Positions 22,896 through 32,015 of a stretch of DNA of 32,055 nucleotides are shown here, piece after piece. Below the pieces are notes generated by a model. That model searched no databases and had not been told where the DNA came from. It saw nothing but the letters and a program-made list of their open reading frames with translations. Source of the stretch: Deltaproteobacteria bacterium (GTDB lineage Bacteria; Desulfobacterota; Binatia; UBA9968); the NCBI GenBank assembly GCA_030688735.1, contig JAUYJC010000014.1, positions 1 to 32,055 of the forward strand, read 5' to 3'. Made by a program: the position numbers and the translations under genes. Positions within the stretch are counted from its first letter, which is position 1, and each line of letters opens with the position of its first letter.

Positions 22896-23243
22896 AGAAA
22901 ACTCTAATGTTCTGACACAGAGGTTTGCTACATAATCCCCGCGCCGCGCCCCCAAAATCTCCCATTCCCCTCTTTTCCAAAGAGGGGTTTAATCTCTACG
23001 GGGTTAATTCCCCGCAGCTTGCTGCGATTAGCTGGTCGATTCCTTCTGATACCCCGCTGCTTGCGGCGGGGTTCTTCATTCCTCTGAAGGAAAAATTCCC
23101 CCTTTGAAAAAGGGGGATCAAGGGGGATTTGCTCTCCGGCCGGCTCAAAATCCCCCCTAACCCCCTTTGCCAAAAGGGGGATGCCAGGACAGGACGCCTG
23201 GAAATATTTAGCGAACTTCTGAGACACCAATCTAAACCAGCGA
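22896..23243. repeat. Hairpin-rich repeat cluster between exonuclease and addA
   Basis: No gene is seen. It holds several inverted repeats: CCCCTCTTT/AAAGAGGGG (22967-22987, 3-base loop); a REP-like pair around CCCCGCAGCTTGCTGCG and ACCCCGCTGCTTGCGGCGGGG (23011-23072); CCCCCTTT/AAAGGGGG (23099-23117); and AAGGGGGATCAAGGGGGATTT with AAATCCCCCCTAACCCCCTT further on (to about 23180). They would form strong structures in both transcripts and may end transcription of addBA. I write the longest motif by its edges only: it spans 23111-23131. Confidence 0.7.
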
Positions 23244-26200
23244 TCACTCATTGTTCTTCTCTGCGGTAATTTCAACCGCCTCGCCCAGGCGCAGAAAAAT
23301 CAGCTTGAATGCCGCCACCTCGCGCTTCAGGCTTAGACGGGCGGCTTCGGCATAGGTTTGCGCTTGTTGCCGATAGCGTTCCGCGCCGTGCTGCAGCTCC
23401 TCGCGGGCAATCCTATCTGTCTTATAGTCGGCTAGATAAAGCAAGCCGTCGCGCTCATAGATAACATCGATGACGCCTTCCATGATTTGCCCGTTCCACG
23501 GCACCAGCAATGGCACTTCGCGGCCGAGGATGCGCGCTTGGGCCAGTTCGCCGTAGGCTTTGGAGCGAAAGAATGCAGTAAAGATTTCCTCGAGTTCATT
23601 CTGAAGCGCCGCTTGCTGTGGCCGGTAATCTTGGGGTAGCCAATGGCCGATAGTTAGCTTCAATGGGTCCATGAAAGCGCGGGCGTCCAACGCAAAGTCC
23701 CAGCTTTGCAGAAAGCGATGCGCTAATTCGCCGATGAGCATGGCCAGCGTTCGCTTGAGCGGCGCTTGCTGGTGTGGCACAGCCGCTTCGCTCAGTTCCG
23801 CTTCCTGGCGTTTCAACAACGTCGGTGTGAGAAACACCGGGCTCTTCATCGCCGTTGCAAAATCGCTGCGGCGGCGGCTCCAGAGGTCCACATAAGGCCG
23901 CCAGTCACGTTTTCCACTTGCGCGTGTTCCCGCGCTCTCTGCCCGTCCCGGTGCCGCCAGACTTTCCGTGACAACCTGGATAGCCATCTTGCCTGCGCCG
24001 GTAGAAACGATCTTGGACTCGGCGATATCGTCGGATTCGATGCCGAGAGCTTCACCGAGCATGGCGAGAAAACTGCCGCCGGAGCGCCGGCTGGTCGGCG
24101 CGCATGAGATGATGAGATGTTCGCGCGGCCGCGTCATAGCGACATAAAATACGCGCTTCTGTTCTTCCTCGGCGCGAAGCCTTGCCTTCTCGGCGATGTA
24201 GAGTCCGGGCAGATCCCAGATGGGTCCGACCCGGAGCCCCGTGAGGCCGCTGGACCAGTCGGACAGGGCTTCCGCGCTCTTTGCTTGCCTGGCGTTCGTC
24301 CCACCGTGGCAGCCGGCCAAGACGACGACGGGAAACTCCAATCCTTTGGCTTTGTGAATGCTCATGATGCGAACGGCATCGATGCTTTCTTCGGCGAGCA
24401 CGCTTTCGCCTTCTTCTTTGACGTCCAATACGTGCTGTTGCAGTTGGCGAATGGTTTCCTTAAGGGTCATCAGCCCTTCGCGCCCCAACTGTTCCGCTTG
24501 CTGCCTGAGTTTATCGAGATTCGCCACCGCTTGTTCGCCGTGGAAGGCGCAGGCGGCGAGTAATCTTACCGGCAGCGAGTCGAAAATCCGTGCGATCGCT
24601 TCGCCCACCGGCAGGAGCCGCGTGTCATCGTGCAGGCGCGTCAGTGTCTGATACAGCTCGGTCACGGCGCCGGGAAATTCTTTGCCGTTCAGCCGGTCCC
24701 CCTTGCGGTAGTCTAGGAGGTCCCGGCGGTGCAAATCATAAATCAGCTTGTCCGGGAGAGCGCCCACGGGCGAGCGCAACACACCTACGAGAGCGAGACG
24801 GTCATGGGGGTTGTCGATGGCGCGCAGCAGATTGACCGCGTCGATGATTTCCTTGGCCGCGTAGAAGTGGCGTTCCCCCTCCACGACGTAGCGAATATGG
24901 CGCCGGCGAAAGGGCTCCAGATAATCGTGAATGTCAGTGAGCTTGCGAAAGAGAATCGCGACGTCCCTGGGCTGGACGAGCACCTGCTCACCGCGCGCGT
25001 TGGTGATCGACGCTTTCTCGATCATTTCATCTCTAAGCCAGCGCGCCAAACTCTCGCCTTCGAGCCGGCGCGCGGTTTCGGCGTCCAGCGCCGCGCCCTC
25101 GGCGACGATTTTTCGCAGCGAGACTTTCGCCAGCCGCGGCGAGGAGTGAAGCTTCCTGTTATCCAGTTCTGTCGGCGCAGGCGGATGGATCGCGATGTAA
25201 GGCGGCTGAAGGCCGTCTCGTGGTTGCATCAAGGTCTCAAAGACGCCGTTGACGACGCCGAGAATCTCCGCATCGCTGCGGAAGTTCGTCGTCAGCCGGC
25301 ATTCGATGCCGTCCTGCGCCTTGATGATTTTTTCGATCACTTCAAGATATGCCTCGATGTCGGCGCGACGAAAGGCATAGATCGATTGCTTGGGATCGCC
25401 GACCACGAACGCTTTGCCCGGAGTGAGCTCAACGGCGCGCCAGTCCCGCGCCGATTGGCCGGATCGCTCGGCCACGTAGAGGAGAATCTCGTACTGGATT
25501 GGGTCGGTGTCCTGGAACTCGTCGATGAGGATCGCGCGGTATTGGCGCTTGATCTCCTCACGCACGCGCGGGTGATCGCGCACCAGGTTGCGCGCGCGAA
25601 TCAACAGGCCATCGAAAGAGACGAATCCCTCGTGGGTGAAAAACCGGCGAAATTGCACGGCAAACGGCGCCAGTAGCCGCCATAGGAGCATCGTCAGGTC
25701 TTCGTCTACTTGGGCGAGACCCTGGGCCGCGCGCACCAGTTCCTGGGCTTCGGCGACATCCTCCGCCGTCCAGCCCTTGAGCTTAGTATTGATCGACTTC
25801 TCAGCGAGGAGCCCGCGTTCCTCGGTCAGACTATTCTCGGCAATCGATCCGGTGTGGCGGCATGCGTCGATGATTGCTTTGGCGGCGCGCGCCAGTTTTT
25901 CGTTTTGCCGGTCCTCGGGGTGGCGCTCGACCAGCGCGGCGGCGCGCGTGGCGAGATTCTTAAGCCAGCGGCTCAGCGCCTCGGGCAAGGCGCCACTTTT
26001 TTCCCCGTCCCGGCCAATCTCCACCGTTTCGGCGCAGAGCGATTGGGCGAGGGTCTTGATCTGTTCGAGCGGGAGCTTGGGTAAAACGATTCGCCAGTCG
26101 CCGGCGTGGGAGCCCGTGAGGGCCAGCTCCTGGTCCAACCACAGGTCCCACTGCTCGTCGAAAAGACGCTCGAATTGCTTGCCGTCATCCTCGCGAAATT

Positions 26201-26675
26201 GCGGATCGACCTCGGCTTCGAGGGGATAAAGACGGAGCAGGGTGGCGGCGAAGCTGTGGATGGTGCCGATCTCGGCCCGTTCGATATGGCGGATGGCCTC
26301 GAGGAGGCGGCCATTCAGTTCATCCTTCGAAAGTTGATAGCGCCGGATCAGCGCCGCGACTTCGGCGGCGGTTTTCTTGTCGGCTTCAGTGGCGGGGCTG
26401 CCGGCGAGATCCGCATCGAGATAGCTCTGTAGCCGCTCGCGCAACCGGAGCTTGATCTCGTTGGCGGCCTTGTTGGTAAAGGTCAGAGCCACGATCCCGG
26501 TGATCTTCAATGGCTCGGGGTTGCGCGCCAGCAAGTGCAAGAGCCGGTCGATAAGCAGGGTCGTTTTTCCCGTCCCCGCACCGGCGGTGACCACGATGTT
26601 GCGGTCGAAGGTGGCGACGGCGCGCTCGCGGTCGGCGGCGTCGCCGAGGGCAATGTTTTTTGGGCGCGCGCTCAT
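23244..26675 (-). CDS. addA: AddA-type ATP-dependent helicase/nuclease (UvrD family)
   Basis: A 1143-residue helicase-nuclease that, with AddB, resects double-strand breaks for recombination and degrades linear foreign DNA. Helicase motifs in order: Walker A TAGAGTGKTTLL (30-41), Ia LTFTNKAANEIK, II ILIDEFQDTDP, III VGDPKQSIYAFRRADI, V IMSIHKAKGLEFPVVVL, VI RVFYVAMTRPREHLI. The C-terminal PD-(D/E)xK nuclease shows MEGVIDVIYERDGLLYLADYK (written here as EGVIDVIY plus ADYKTD), with Asp and D-Y-K ligands. Length is usual for AddA. The start overlaps the addB stop by four bases (ATGA), so the two are coupled; addB comes first. A hairpin cluster lies downstream. Confidence 0.9.
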   Translation of the reverse strand: MSARPKNIALGDAADRERAVATFDRNIVVTAGAGTGKTTLLIDRLLHLLARNPEPLKITGIVALTFTNKAANEIKLRLRERLQSYLDADLAGSPATEADKKTAAEVAALIRRYQLSKDELNGRLLEAIRHIERAEIGTIHSFAATLLRLYPLEAEVDPQFREDDGKQFERLFDEQWDLWLDQELALTGSHAGDWRIVLPKLPLEQIKTLAQSLCAETVEIGRDGEKSGALPEALSRWLKNLATRAAALVERHPEDRQNEKLARAAKAIIDACRHTGSIAENSLTEERGLLAEKSINTKLKGWTAEDVAEAQELVRAAQGLAQVDEDLTMLLWRLLAPFAVQFRRFFTHEGFVSFDGLLIRARNLVRDHPRVREEIKRQYRAILIDEFQDTDPIQYEILLYVAERSGQSARDWRAVELTPGKAFVVGDPKQSIYAFRRADIEAYLEVIEKIIKAQDGIECRLTTNFRSDAEILGVVNGVFETLMQPRDGLQPPYIAIHPPAPTELDNRKLHSSPRLAKVSLRKIVAEGAALDAETARRLEGESLARWLRDEMIEKASITNARGEQVLVQPRDVAILFRKLTDIHDYLEPFRRRHIRYVVEGERHFYAAKEIIDAVNLLRAIDNPHDRLALVGVLRSPVGALPDKLIYDLHRRDLLDYRKGDRLNGKEFPGAVTELYQTLTRLHDDTRLLPVGEAIARIFDSLPVRLLAACAFHGEQAVANLDKLRQQAEQLGREGLMTLKETIRQLQQHVLDVKEEGESVLAEESIDAVRIMSIHKAKGLEFPVVVLAGCHGGTNARQAKSAEALSDWSSGLTGLRVGPIWDLPGLYIAEKARLRAEEEQKRVFYVAMTRPREHLIISCAPTSRRSGGSFLAMLGEALGIESDDIAESKIVSTGAGKMAIQVVTESLAAPGRAESAGTRASGKRDWRPYVDLWSRRRSDFATAMKSPVFLTPTLLKRQEAELSEAAVPHQQAPLKRTLAMLIGELAHRFLQSWDFALDARAFMDPLKLTIGHWLPQDYRPQQAALQNELEEIFTAFFRSKAYGELAQARILGREVPLLVPWNGQIMEGVIDVIYERDGLLYLADYKTDRIAREELQHGAERYRQQAQTYAEAARLSLKREVAAFKLIFLRLGEAVEITAEKNNE

Positions 26676-29600
26676 AGTTTCTTTAAATCTTTACCCCGCA
26701 GCTCGCGGTGCGGCGCCGTCACGGGATCGTTCTCGGCGCGCCACAGGCTCGGCGGATGATTCTTGCGGCAGATTTCCGCGACGTCGCAGTGAGCGCAGTA
26801 CTCGCCGCGCTGAATGAAAAACCGCCCTTCGCGAATGCCGTCGGCCAGGTGAGTCATGGTATTTATGATTTCTGCGCCGAGCGGTCCCGAAAGCCCGTCG
26901 GCGCCAAAGCTCTCCGTTACCAGCGGGCCTCCGCGCCAGCGCGGCGCGATGTAGTAAAATTTCGCTTCGACTTGCGGCTGCGCGCTTCGAGCGGCGTCGC
27001 CGGCTGCGCGCGGCCCTAATAGCGAGTAGAACGGCGGCTGCAATTTCTGTCCGCGCAGCGCCGAGCGGTATAGATTCTTGTCCGCGGTTGACGGCTGGGC
27101 GCCGAATTTGAACTTGTAATCGATGACCCGCAGGCGATTCTCCGCCGGGTTGCGGTCGATCCGGTCCATGCGGCCGTGAATGGCCATTCCCGCGAGAGGT
27201 TTCGGCCAATCGGATGAAAGCGTTTCACTGCCGTCAAGTTCGAATCCGATGGGAACGAAGCCTGAGGCGGAGAGTTCGCGCAGATCGGCGCTGATGACCT
27301 GCCTGAGCAGTTGCGCCAGGGTTTCTTTAATGCTTTCCCACGCCAGCGGGTAGCCGACCGGATGTTTCGCCTCGTACTGCGCGAAGATGTTCCGGGCGAT
27401 GGCTTCGAGCGTCGCTTCGTTGTCGAGGTTGCCGGCCTTGCCCGCGAAAAACCCGTTGTCGCTAAGGTGCTGGTAAAACACTTTTAGAATTTCATGGCCC
27501 AGCTCGCCGAATTCCCCGAGGCTCGGACCCATGGATTCCTCCGGGCAATCGAGCCGCTCCAGCCGGAGCACATGATTGGCGAAAAATTGAAACGGGCAGC
27601 GGGCATAGGTTTCCAGCGCCGTCGGCGACAGGCCGCGCTGCGAGATGTGGTTCCAATATTCGATGAGCGGCCCGGTGACGCCGTCGAATGCGTGCAACCG
27701 TTCCGTGCTGCGGTCGAGCTCGGCGACGACTTTACGGCCGGGCTTGTACAGATTCGGCGCGAGGGCGCAGGCTTCGACCAGTGCTGTGGGATCTTGCCCG
27801 TCGAGGCTCAGGCGGATCGCGAGCTCTTCGGGCAGCAGGAGATCCTCGCGGCTGAAAGGTTCCACTTCTGACTTGTCCGCGACGCTGCGCGGAATCGTGA
27901 TTTCCTTAAGATGGCCATGGGCATAGGAGCCGAGAGCGCGCTTGAGATCGTTTAAATACCATGACGGGGTCAAAGCCCGCCCGCTGTCATCGGTGCGTTG
28001 AAACGAAAGGTAAAGCCGCTCGCGGGCGGCGCCCACCAGCAAATTAAATAAGAGCTTCTCCTCGTCAAAGGCGGCAAGTTTTTGGTTGATCTTGTAGCCC
28101 AGATCGCGTTCGAGGATTTCCCGGTCGCGGTCCCGCAGAAAAGCGTCTTCGCGAATCGTGCGCGGAAAGATGCCCTCGTTCATGCCCAGAACGAATAGCG
28201 CGCGAAAGGGGAGACCGCGCGCCGCCGTGGCGCTTACGACCGTGACCCCAGGAACGTCGTCGGGCTGCGCGGTTACCGGGGCATGTTCGAGCCAACGCTG
28301 AAAGGTGTCGCTGAAGCCGGCGAGCGAAACTTCCTCATCCAAAGCATCCAGCCCGGCAATTTGTTCCAGAATGTCGAGTATGGTTCGCCGCACAAGCTGT
28401 TCACCGCTTGCTTCCGACGCTGCGATCTGCGCGTCGATGCCCAGGTATTTTTTGAACAGATGACTCCACCGGCCGGCGTAGCCGCTCCACGAAGCCCGCG
28501 CCGGCAAGCCGGTTAAATCAGCCGCCAATGCATCGCTAAGATCCGCCAGGGCGCGAATCTGTTCGGCGCCAATGCGGATCTGCCGCGCTTCGTCGTCGCC
28601 GGCGTATTGGGAAAAGGCCAGGCCGCCGGTTTGGTAGTTGCGCAGGCGGCGCCACTCGGAGATGCCCTTGCAGATCGCCAGCTCGCGCGTGGCGAGGTCC
28701 CAGAGATCGGGGCGCGGGCGGATTCCTTGCAGGCCCACGGCGTCCAGCTGGAAATGGGGGGAACTCAAAAGATCAATCACCTGCGAGCGGAGAAAATCTT
28801 TCGCCGGCAGGTTTAAGAGCAAGATGGCGGCGTGGGTCAGGGGAAATTGCGCCAAAGATTCTTCGATGGCGCCGCGGATGGGAATCTGGTGGGCGTGAAA
28901 AATTTTCTTGATCGTCGCGCCGTAGCCCTCCAGGCCGCGGGCTACGACGCCGATCTCGTCAAACCGCATCGCGCCGTCGCTGGCGAGCCGGACGATTTCC
29001 TTGGCGGCGGCGCCGACTTCGTCTGCGGCGCCAAAGGCGTTGCTGATCGTTACGAACCAATGGTCCGGCGGCGCGCCGTAGCTTCGCTCCGCGGCTTCAT
29101 CGAACAACCGAAAGGTCGCGGCGAGCGGTAAACCGGCGACCTCGATCAGGTTGGTCACGCTCGAAATCGAAAGCCCTTGGACGTAACGCTCGAAAAAACG
29201 TTCGGCGAAGCTCCAGCCGTCATGGCCCGGGCGCGACTCTAACAACGGAAAAAACAGTATCGTCGGAAAATGGCGCGCGACGGCGTGGAAAAAATCCACT
29301 TGAACCTGCGTGAGATCGTAGAAACCATAGTAGAAAATTTGCCTGAAGAGGGCGAGAAAAGGTGATGACAAAGCCTGCTCGGTTGCGCGTTGGTCCAAGT
29401 CCGAATGGTCCTCGATCCCTTGGCGCAGGCAAAAATCGCGCAAGGTTTGCTGCAGGCGAAGCAGATCCGCCGTTCGGCTGGAGGTCTTGGCGCTGAACTG
29501 CCCTTCGCGCAGCGCCTCCAGGGCCACTTCGGGCTCCAGTTTGGCGTCGCGCAAATCGCGTAAGGTTTGCCACAAGGCGCCGGAGCCGCCCGCTCTTTCC

Positions 29601-29935
29601 TCGATGCCGGCGAAGGCCGCCGCGCCAGGCTGCCGGGCGCGGACGATTTGGCGCACGACTTCTTCGAGAAAAAGGTCGTCGCGTAAATTTGCCGGTTGGT
29701 AGCCGCTGCGCTCCGCGAACAGTTTGGCGGCGAGCTGGTGGAAAGTCAGGATCGGAACGTTGAGCAGAGCTAAACCGCGTTCCCGCGCCAGCAGAAGTTT
29801 TAACCTGCGGCGCAAAGAGTCGGAGGGAACGAGGATCAGAAGCGCGCACAACAAATCCTCTTTTTTATATTTCAGAATTTCGTCGACGACCGCGTTTTCG
29901 AGATAGGGGTGAAAGGGTCCCAGAATTGTTTGCAT
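26672..29935 (-). CDS. addB: AddB-like nuclease with iron-sulfur cluster motif
   Basis: A protein of 1087 residues, partner of AddA. The N-terminal half resembles a degenerate UvrD-type helicase (LLILVPSDSLRRRLKLLL, GVVARGLEGYGATI, VVSATAARGLPFRALFVLGM, REDAFLRDRDREIL) and has no GxGKT, so it is probably an inactive helicase that reads DNA rather than a motor. The C-terminal PD-(D/E)xK nuclease has MAIHGRMDRIDR and RVIDYKFKFG. It is clasped by four cysteines: ETYARCPFQFF before the nuclease, and EYCAHCDVAEIC at the end, the AddB/RecB-type 4Fe-4S arrangement. The frame is open to an ATG at 30019, but those 28 residues have no family similarity; ATG at 29935 (MQTILGPFHPYLENAV) fits better, though no clear ribosome site is seen at either. 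Confidence 0.85.
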   Translation of the reverse strand: MQTILGPFHPYLENAVVDEILKYKKEDLLCALLILVPSDSLRRRLKLLLARERGLALLNVPILTFHQLAAKLFAERSGYQPANLRDDLFLEEVVRQIVRARQPGAAAFAGIEERAGGSGALWQTLRDLRDAKLEPEVALEALREGQFSAKTSSRTADLLRLQQTLRDFCLRQGIEDHSDLDQRATEQALSSPFLALFRQIFYYGFYDLTQVQVDFFHAVARHFPTILFFPLLESRPGHDGWSFAERFFERYVQGLSISSVTNLIEVAGLPLAATFRLFDEAAERSYGAPPDHWFVTISNAFGAADEVGAAAKEIVRLASDGAMRFDEIGVVARGLEGYGATIKKIFHAHQIPIRGAIEESLAQFPLTHAAILLLNLPAKDFLRSQVIDLLSSPHFQLDAVGLQGIRPRPDLWDLATRELAICKGISEWRRLRNYQTGGLAFSQYAGDDEARQIRIGAEQIRALADLSDALAADLTGLPARASWSGYAGRWSHLFKKYLGIDAQIAASEASGEQLVRRTILDILEQIAGLDALDEEVSLAGFSDTFQRWLEHAPVTAQPDDVPGVTVVSATAARGLPFRALFVLGMNEGIFPRTIREDAFLRDRDREILERDLGYKINQKLAAFDEEKLLFNLLVGAARERLYLSFQRTDDSGRALTPSWYLNDLKRALGSYAHGHLKEITIPRSVADKSEVEPFSREDLLLPEELAIRLSLDGQDPTALVEACALAPNLYKPGRKVVAELDRSTERLHAFDGVTGPLIEYWNHISQRGLSPTALETYARCPFQFFANHVLRLERLDCPEESMGPSLGEFGELGHEILKVFYQHLSDNGFFAGKAGNLDNEATLEAIARNIFAQYEAKHPVGYPLAWESIKETLAQLLRQVISADLRELSASGFVPIGFELDGSETLSSDWPKPLAGMAIHGRMDRIDRNPAENRLRVIDYKFKFGAQPSTADKNLYRSALRGQKLQPPFYSLLGPRAAGDAARSAQPQVEAKFYYIAPRWRGGPLVTESFGADGLSGPLGAEIINTMTHLADGIREGRFFIQRGEYCAHCDVAEICRKNHPPSLWRAENDPVTAPHRELRGKDLKKL

Positions 29936-30278
29936 GATCAGCCGGCAATCGCCGCGCGGCAAAGCCGCCGCAGGGCCAATATGGAATATGGAACTTTGAT
30001 TGGCAAGAGAAAACCGCATTGTGGAAACAAAATCGCTTTTCGCCTCATCCGCCGGTTTTTAAGTTGCAAATCCACCTCCGACACATTAAACAAAGGGATA
30101 TTCAGGCGTCTGTGTGGCTAACCTGGCCAACGCTATTTAGGTGCAAGGACTCGAAATTTGCACCCCGGAGGCGCTGAGGTCGCGGAGAAGGGAGAGTAGA
30201 AAGTAATCTCTGTGAACTCTGCGTCTCTGTGGTGAATAGTCTTTCACGGTAATCCCGGAACACCCAAACAAAGAGACA
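29936..30278. other. Divergent intergenic region between addB and the gamma-glutamyltransferase
   Basis: I see no gene here. The right half (about 30165-30245) reads as an interspersed repeat: GGCGCTGAGGTCGCGGAGAA and CTCTGTGAACTCTGCGTCTC followed by TGTGGTGAA. This type is common in environmental bacterial genomes. Promoters for both neighbours must lie here but I could not identify them with confidence. Confidence 0.5.
30165..30245. repeat. CTCTGCGTCTCTGTGGTG-type interspersed repeat
   Basis: Contains CTCTGTGAACTCTGCGTCTC then TGTGGTGAATAG, and in inverted sense the CGCTGAGGTCGCGGAG block. I know this type as a repeated intergenic sequence in many unrelated genomes. Only one copy is in this window, so the call depends on recognition. 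Confidence 0.5.
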
Positions 30279-31967
30279 ATGATGCTGCGCCGTTTATTTA
30301 TCGCGAGAATTGTTTTCACCTTTATCGCCTTCGCCAGCGTTCTGTGCGCGCCGCAAACCGGTTTCGCCCAGCGCGCCAGCTCCGGTCTAGTTGTATCGGA
30401 TAGCCCGCTCGCCACTAAGGCCGGCATGGAAATCCTCGAGCGCGGCGGCAACGCGATGGATGCCGCCATCGCGACGGCGTTGGCGTTGTCGGTCGTCGAT
30501 CAAGCGTCATCCGGCCTCGGCGGCGGCGGCTTCATGGTGATCTACGATGCCAAAGAACGGCGCGCCCACGCCCTCGATTTTCGCGAGACGGCGCCGGAGG
30601 CCGCGCGCAAAGAGCTCTACACGAAAGACGGCAAACCCGTGTCGTCCCTCAGCCTCACCGGCGGTTTGGCGGTGGCCGTGCCGGGAGAAGTGGCAGGTTT
30701 GCTGACGGCGTTCAAACGGTTCGGCAGTTTGCCGCTGCAGGCACTTGCCGCTCCTGCCATCAAGTACGCGACTGAAGGCTTTCCGCTTGAAGCGGCCTTG
30801 CGCTTCGCCATCGACCGTCAGCAGGCGACGATGAAGAAATTTCCGGACCTCGCCCGCGTTTTTCTGCCCAAAGACGAGGTGCCTGCCGAAGGGGAACTGA
30901 TCCGCCAGCCGGAGCTCGGCGAGACTTTGAAGGCGATTGTGTCCCAAGGGACTGAAGTCTTCTATCAAGGCTGGATCGCCCAGGCGATTGTCGATTCGGT
31001 AAAAAAGGAAGGCGGGGTTTTAACTCTCGGCGATCTCAAGAACTATAAAGCCGTCTGGCGCGAGCCGTTGATCGGTCACTACCGCAAAAGGAGCGTCATC
31101 GCCATGCCGCCGCCGAGTTCCGGCGGCGTAGCCCTATTGCAGATGCTCGGCGTGCTCGAGGGCCATACGCTCAACAAGCTGCCCCACAACGAGGGGACCT
31201 ATCTCCAATTGCTCGCTGAGGCGATGAAGCATGCCTTTGCCGACCGCGCGCAATATCTCGGCGACCCGGATTTCGTCAAGGCACCGCTGGCGATGCTTAC
31301 GTCCAAAGATTACGCGGCGTGGATTCGCGGGCGCATCTCGCCGGTGAAGACCCAGCCTGCTAAATTCTACGGTCTGGTCAATTTCAAAGCGGAACAGGGC
31401 GGCACGACGCACTTTAGCGTCGTCGATCGCTTCGGCAATGCGGTCGCTTGCACGCAGTCGGTCAATACCCGCTTTGGCTCGAAGGTGCTCGCAGCCAAGA
31501 CCGGCATCGTGCTCAACAACACGATGGATGACTTTGCGATTCATCCAAGCGGCAACGTCTATGGCCTGACCGGCAATGAAGCCAATTCATTGCAGCCGAA
31601 GAAAAGGCCGCTGAGCAGCATGGCGCCGACAATCATTTTGCAGGGCGAGCATCCTGAAGTCGTCGTGGGCGGCGCCGGCGGGCCGCGGATCATCAGCGCG
31701 ACCTTGCAGACGATTCTAAACCTGATCGATTTTCAAATGCCGGTGAAAGATGCGGTGGCGGCGCCGCGCATTCATCACCAGTGGATGCCGGACAATCTCA
31801 TCGCCGAGGCGGATATTCCCGCTGAGGCCAAGAGGTCGCTGGAGCGGCGCGGGCACAACGTCAGGGAACGCGGCGTCGCCGGTGTGGTTCAGGCGATCAC
31901 AGTCAAGCAAGGAAAGGCGAGCGGCGCGGCTGACCCGAGGAAAGAAGAGCGGGCGCGAACCGAATAA
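30279..31967 (+). CDS. ggt: Gamma-glutamyltransferase (gamma-glutamyltranspeptidase)
   Basis: A 562-residue periplasmic enzyme that hydrolyses or transfers the gamma-glutamyl group of glutathione and similar peptides. An N-terminal signal peptide is clear (RRLFIARIVFTFIAFASVL, cut likely near GFAQ). The family start SGLVVSDSPLATKAGMEIL and GGNAMDAAIATALALSVV follow, with GLGGGGFMVIYD. The precursor cuts itself before the nucleophile Thr, which here is T376 in GGTTHFSVVDRFGNA, giving a large (up to 375) and a small (376-562) subunit. The substrate-pocket sequences KRPLSSMAPTI and GGAGGPRIISATLQ are present, so the enzyme looks active. It stands alone and diverges from addB. A nonamer array begins 12 bases after its stop. 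Confidence 0.92.
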   Translation: MMLRRLFIARIVFTFIAFASVLCAPQTGFAQRASSGLVVSDSPLATKAGMEILERGGNAMDAAIATALALSVVDQASSGLGGGGFMVIYDAKERRAHALDFRETAPEAARKELYTKDGKPVSSLSLTGGLAVAVPGEVAGLLTAFKRFGSLPLQALAAPAIKYATEGFPLEAALRFAIDRQQATMKKFPDLARVFLPKDEVPAEGELIRQPELGETLKAIVSQGTEVFYQGWIAQAIVDSVKKEGGVLTLGDLKNYKAVWREPLIGHYRKRSVIAMPPPSSGGVALLQMLGVLEGHTLNKLPHNEGTYLQLLAEAMKHAFADRAQYLGDPDFVKAPLAMLTSKDYAAWIRGRISPVKTQPAKFYGLVNFKAEQGGTTHFSVVDRFGNAVACTQSVNTRFGSKVLAAKTGIVLNNTMDDFAIHPSGNVYGLTGNEANSLQPKKRPLSSMAPTIILQGEHPEVVVGGAGGPRIISATLQTILNLIDFQMPVKDAVAAPRIHHQWMPDNLIAEADIPAEAKRSLERRGHNVRERGVAGVVQAITVKQGKASGAADPRKEERARTE

Positions 31968-31979
31968 GCTCAGGCGCCG

Positions 31980-32015
31980 TTCAAATCGTTCAAGCCGTTC
32001 AAAACGTTCAAGCGG
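31980..32015. repeat. Nonamer tandem array (4 units), copy 2
   Basis: Units TTCAAATCG, TTCAAGCCG, TTCAAAACG, TTCAAGCGG, directly downstream of the ggt stop codon. Same unit family as 15333-15377. The window ends before any terminator could be seen. Confidence 0.8.

Noticed and set aside
24729-25676. 315-codon plus-strand open frame inside addA
   Set aside because: Antisense to helicase motifs of addA; no motif or ribosome site of its own.
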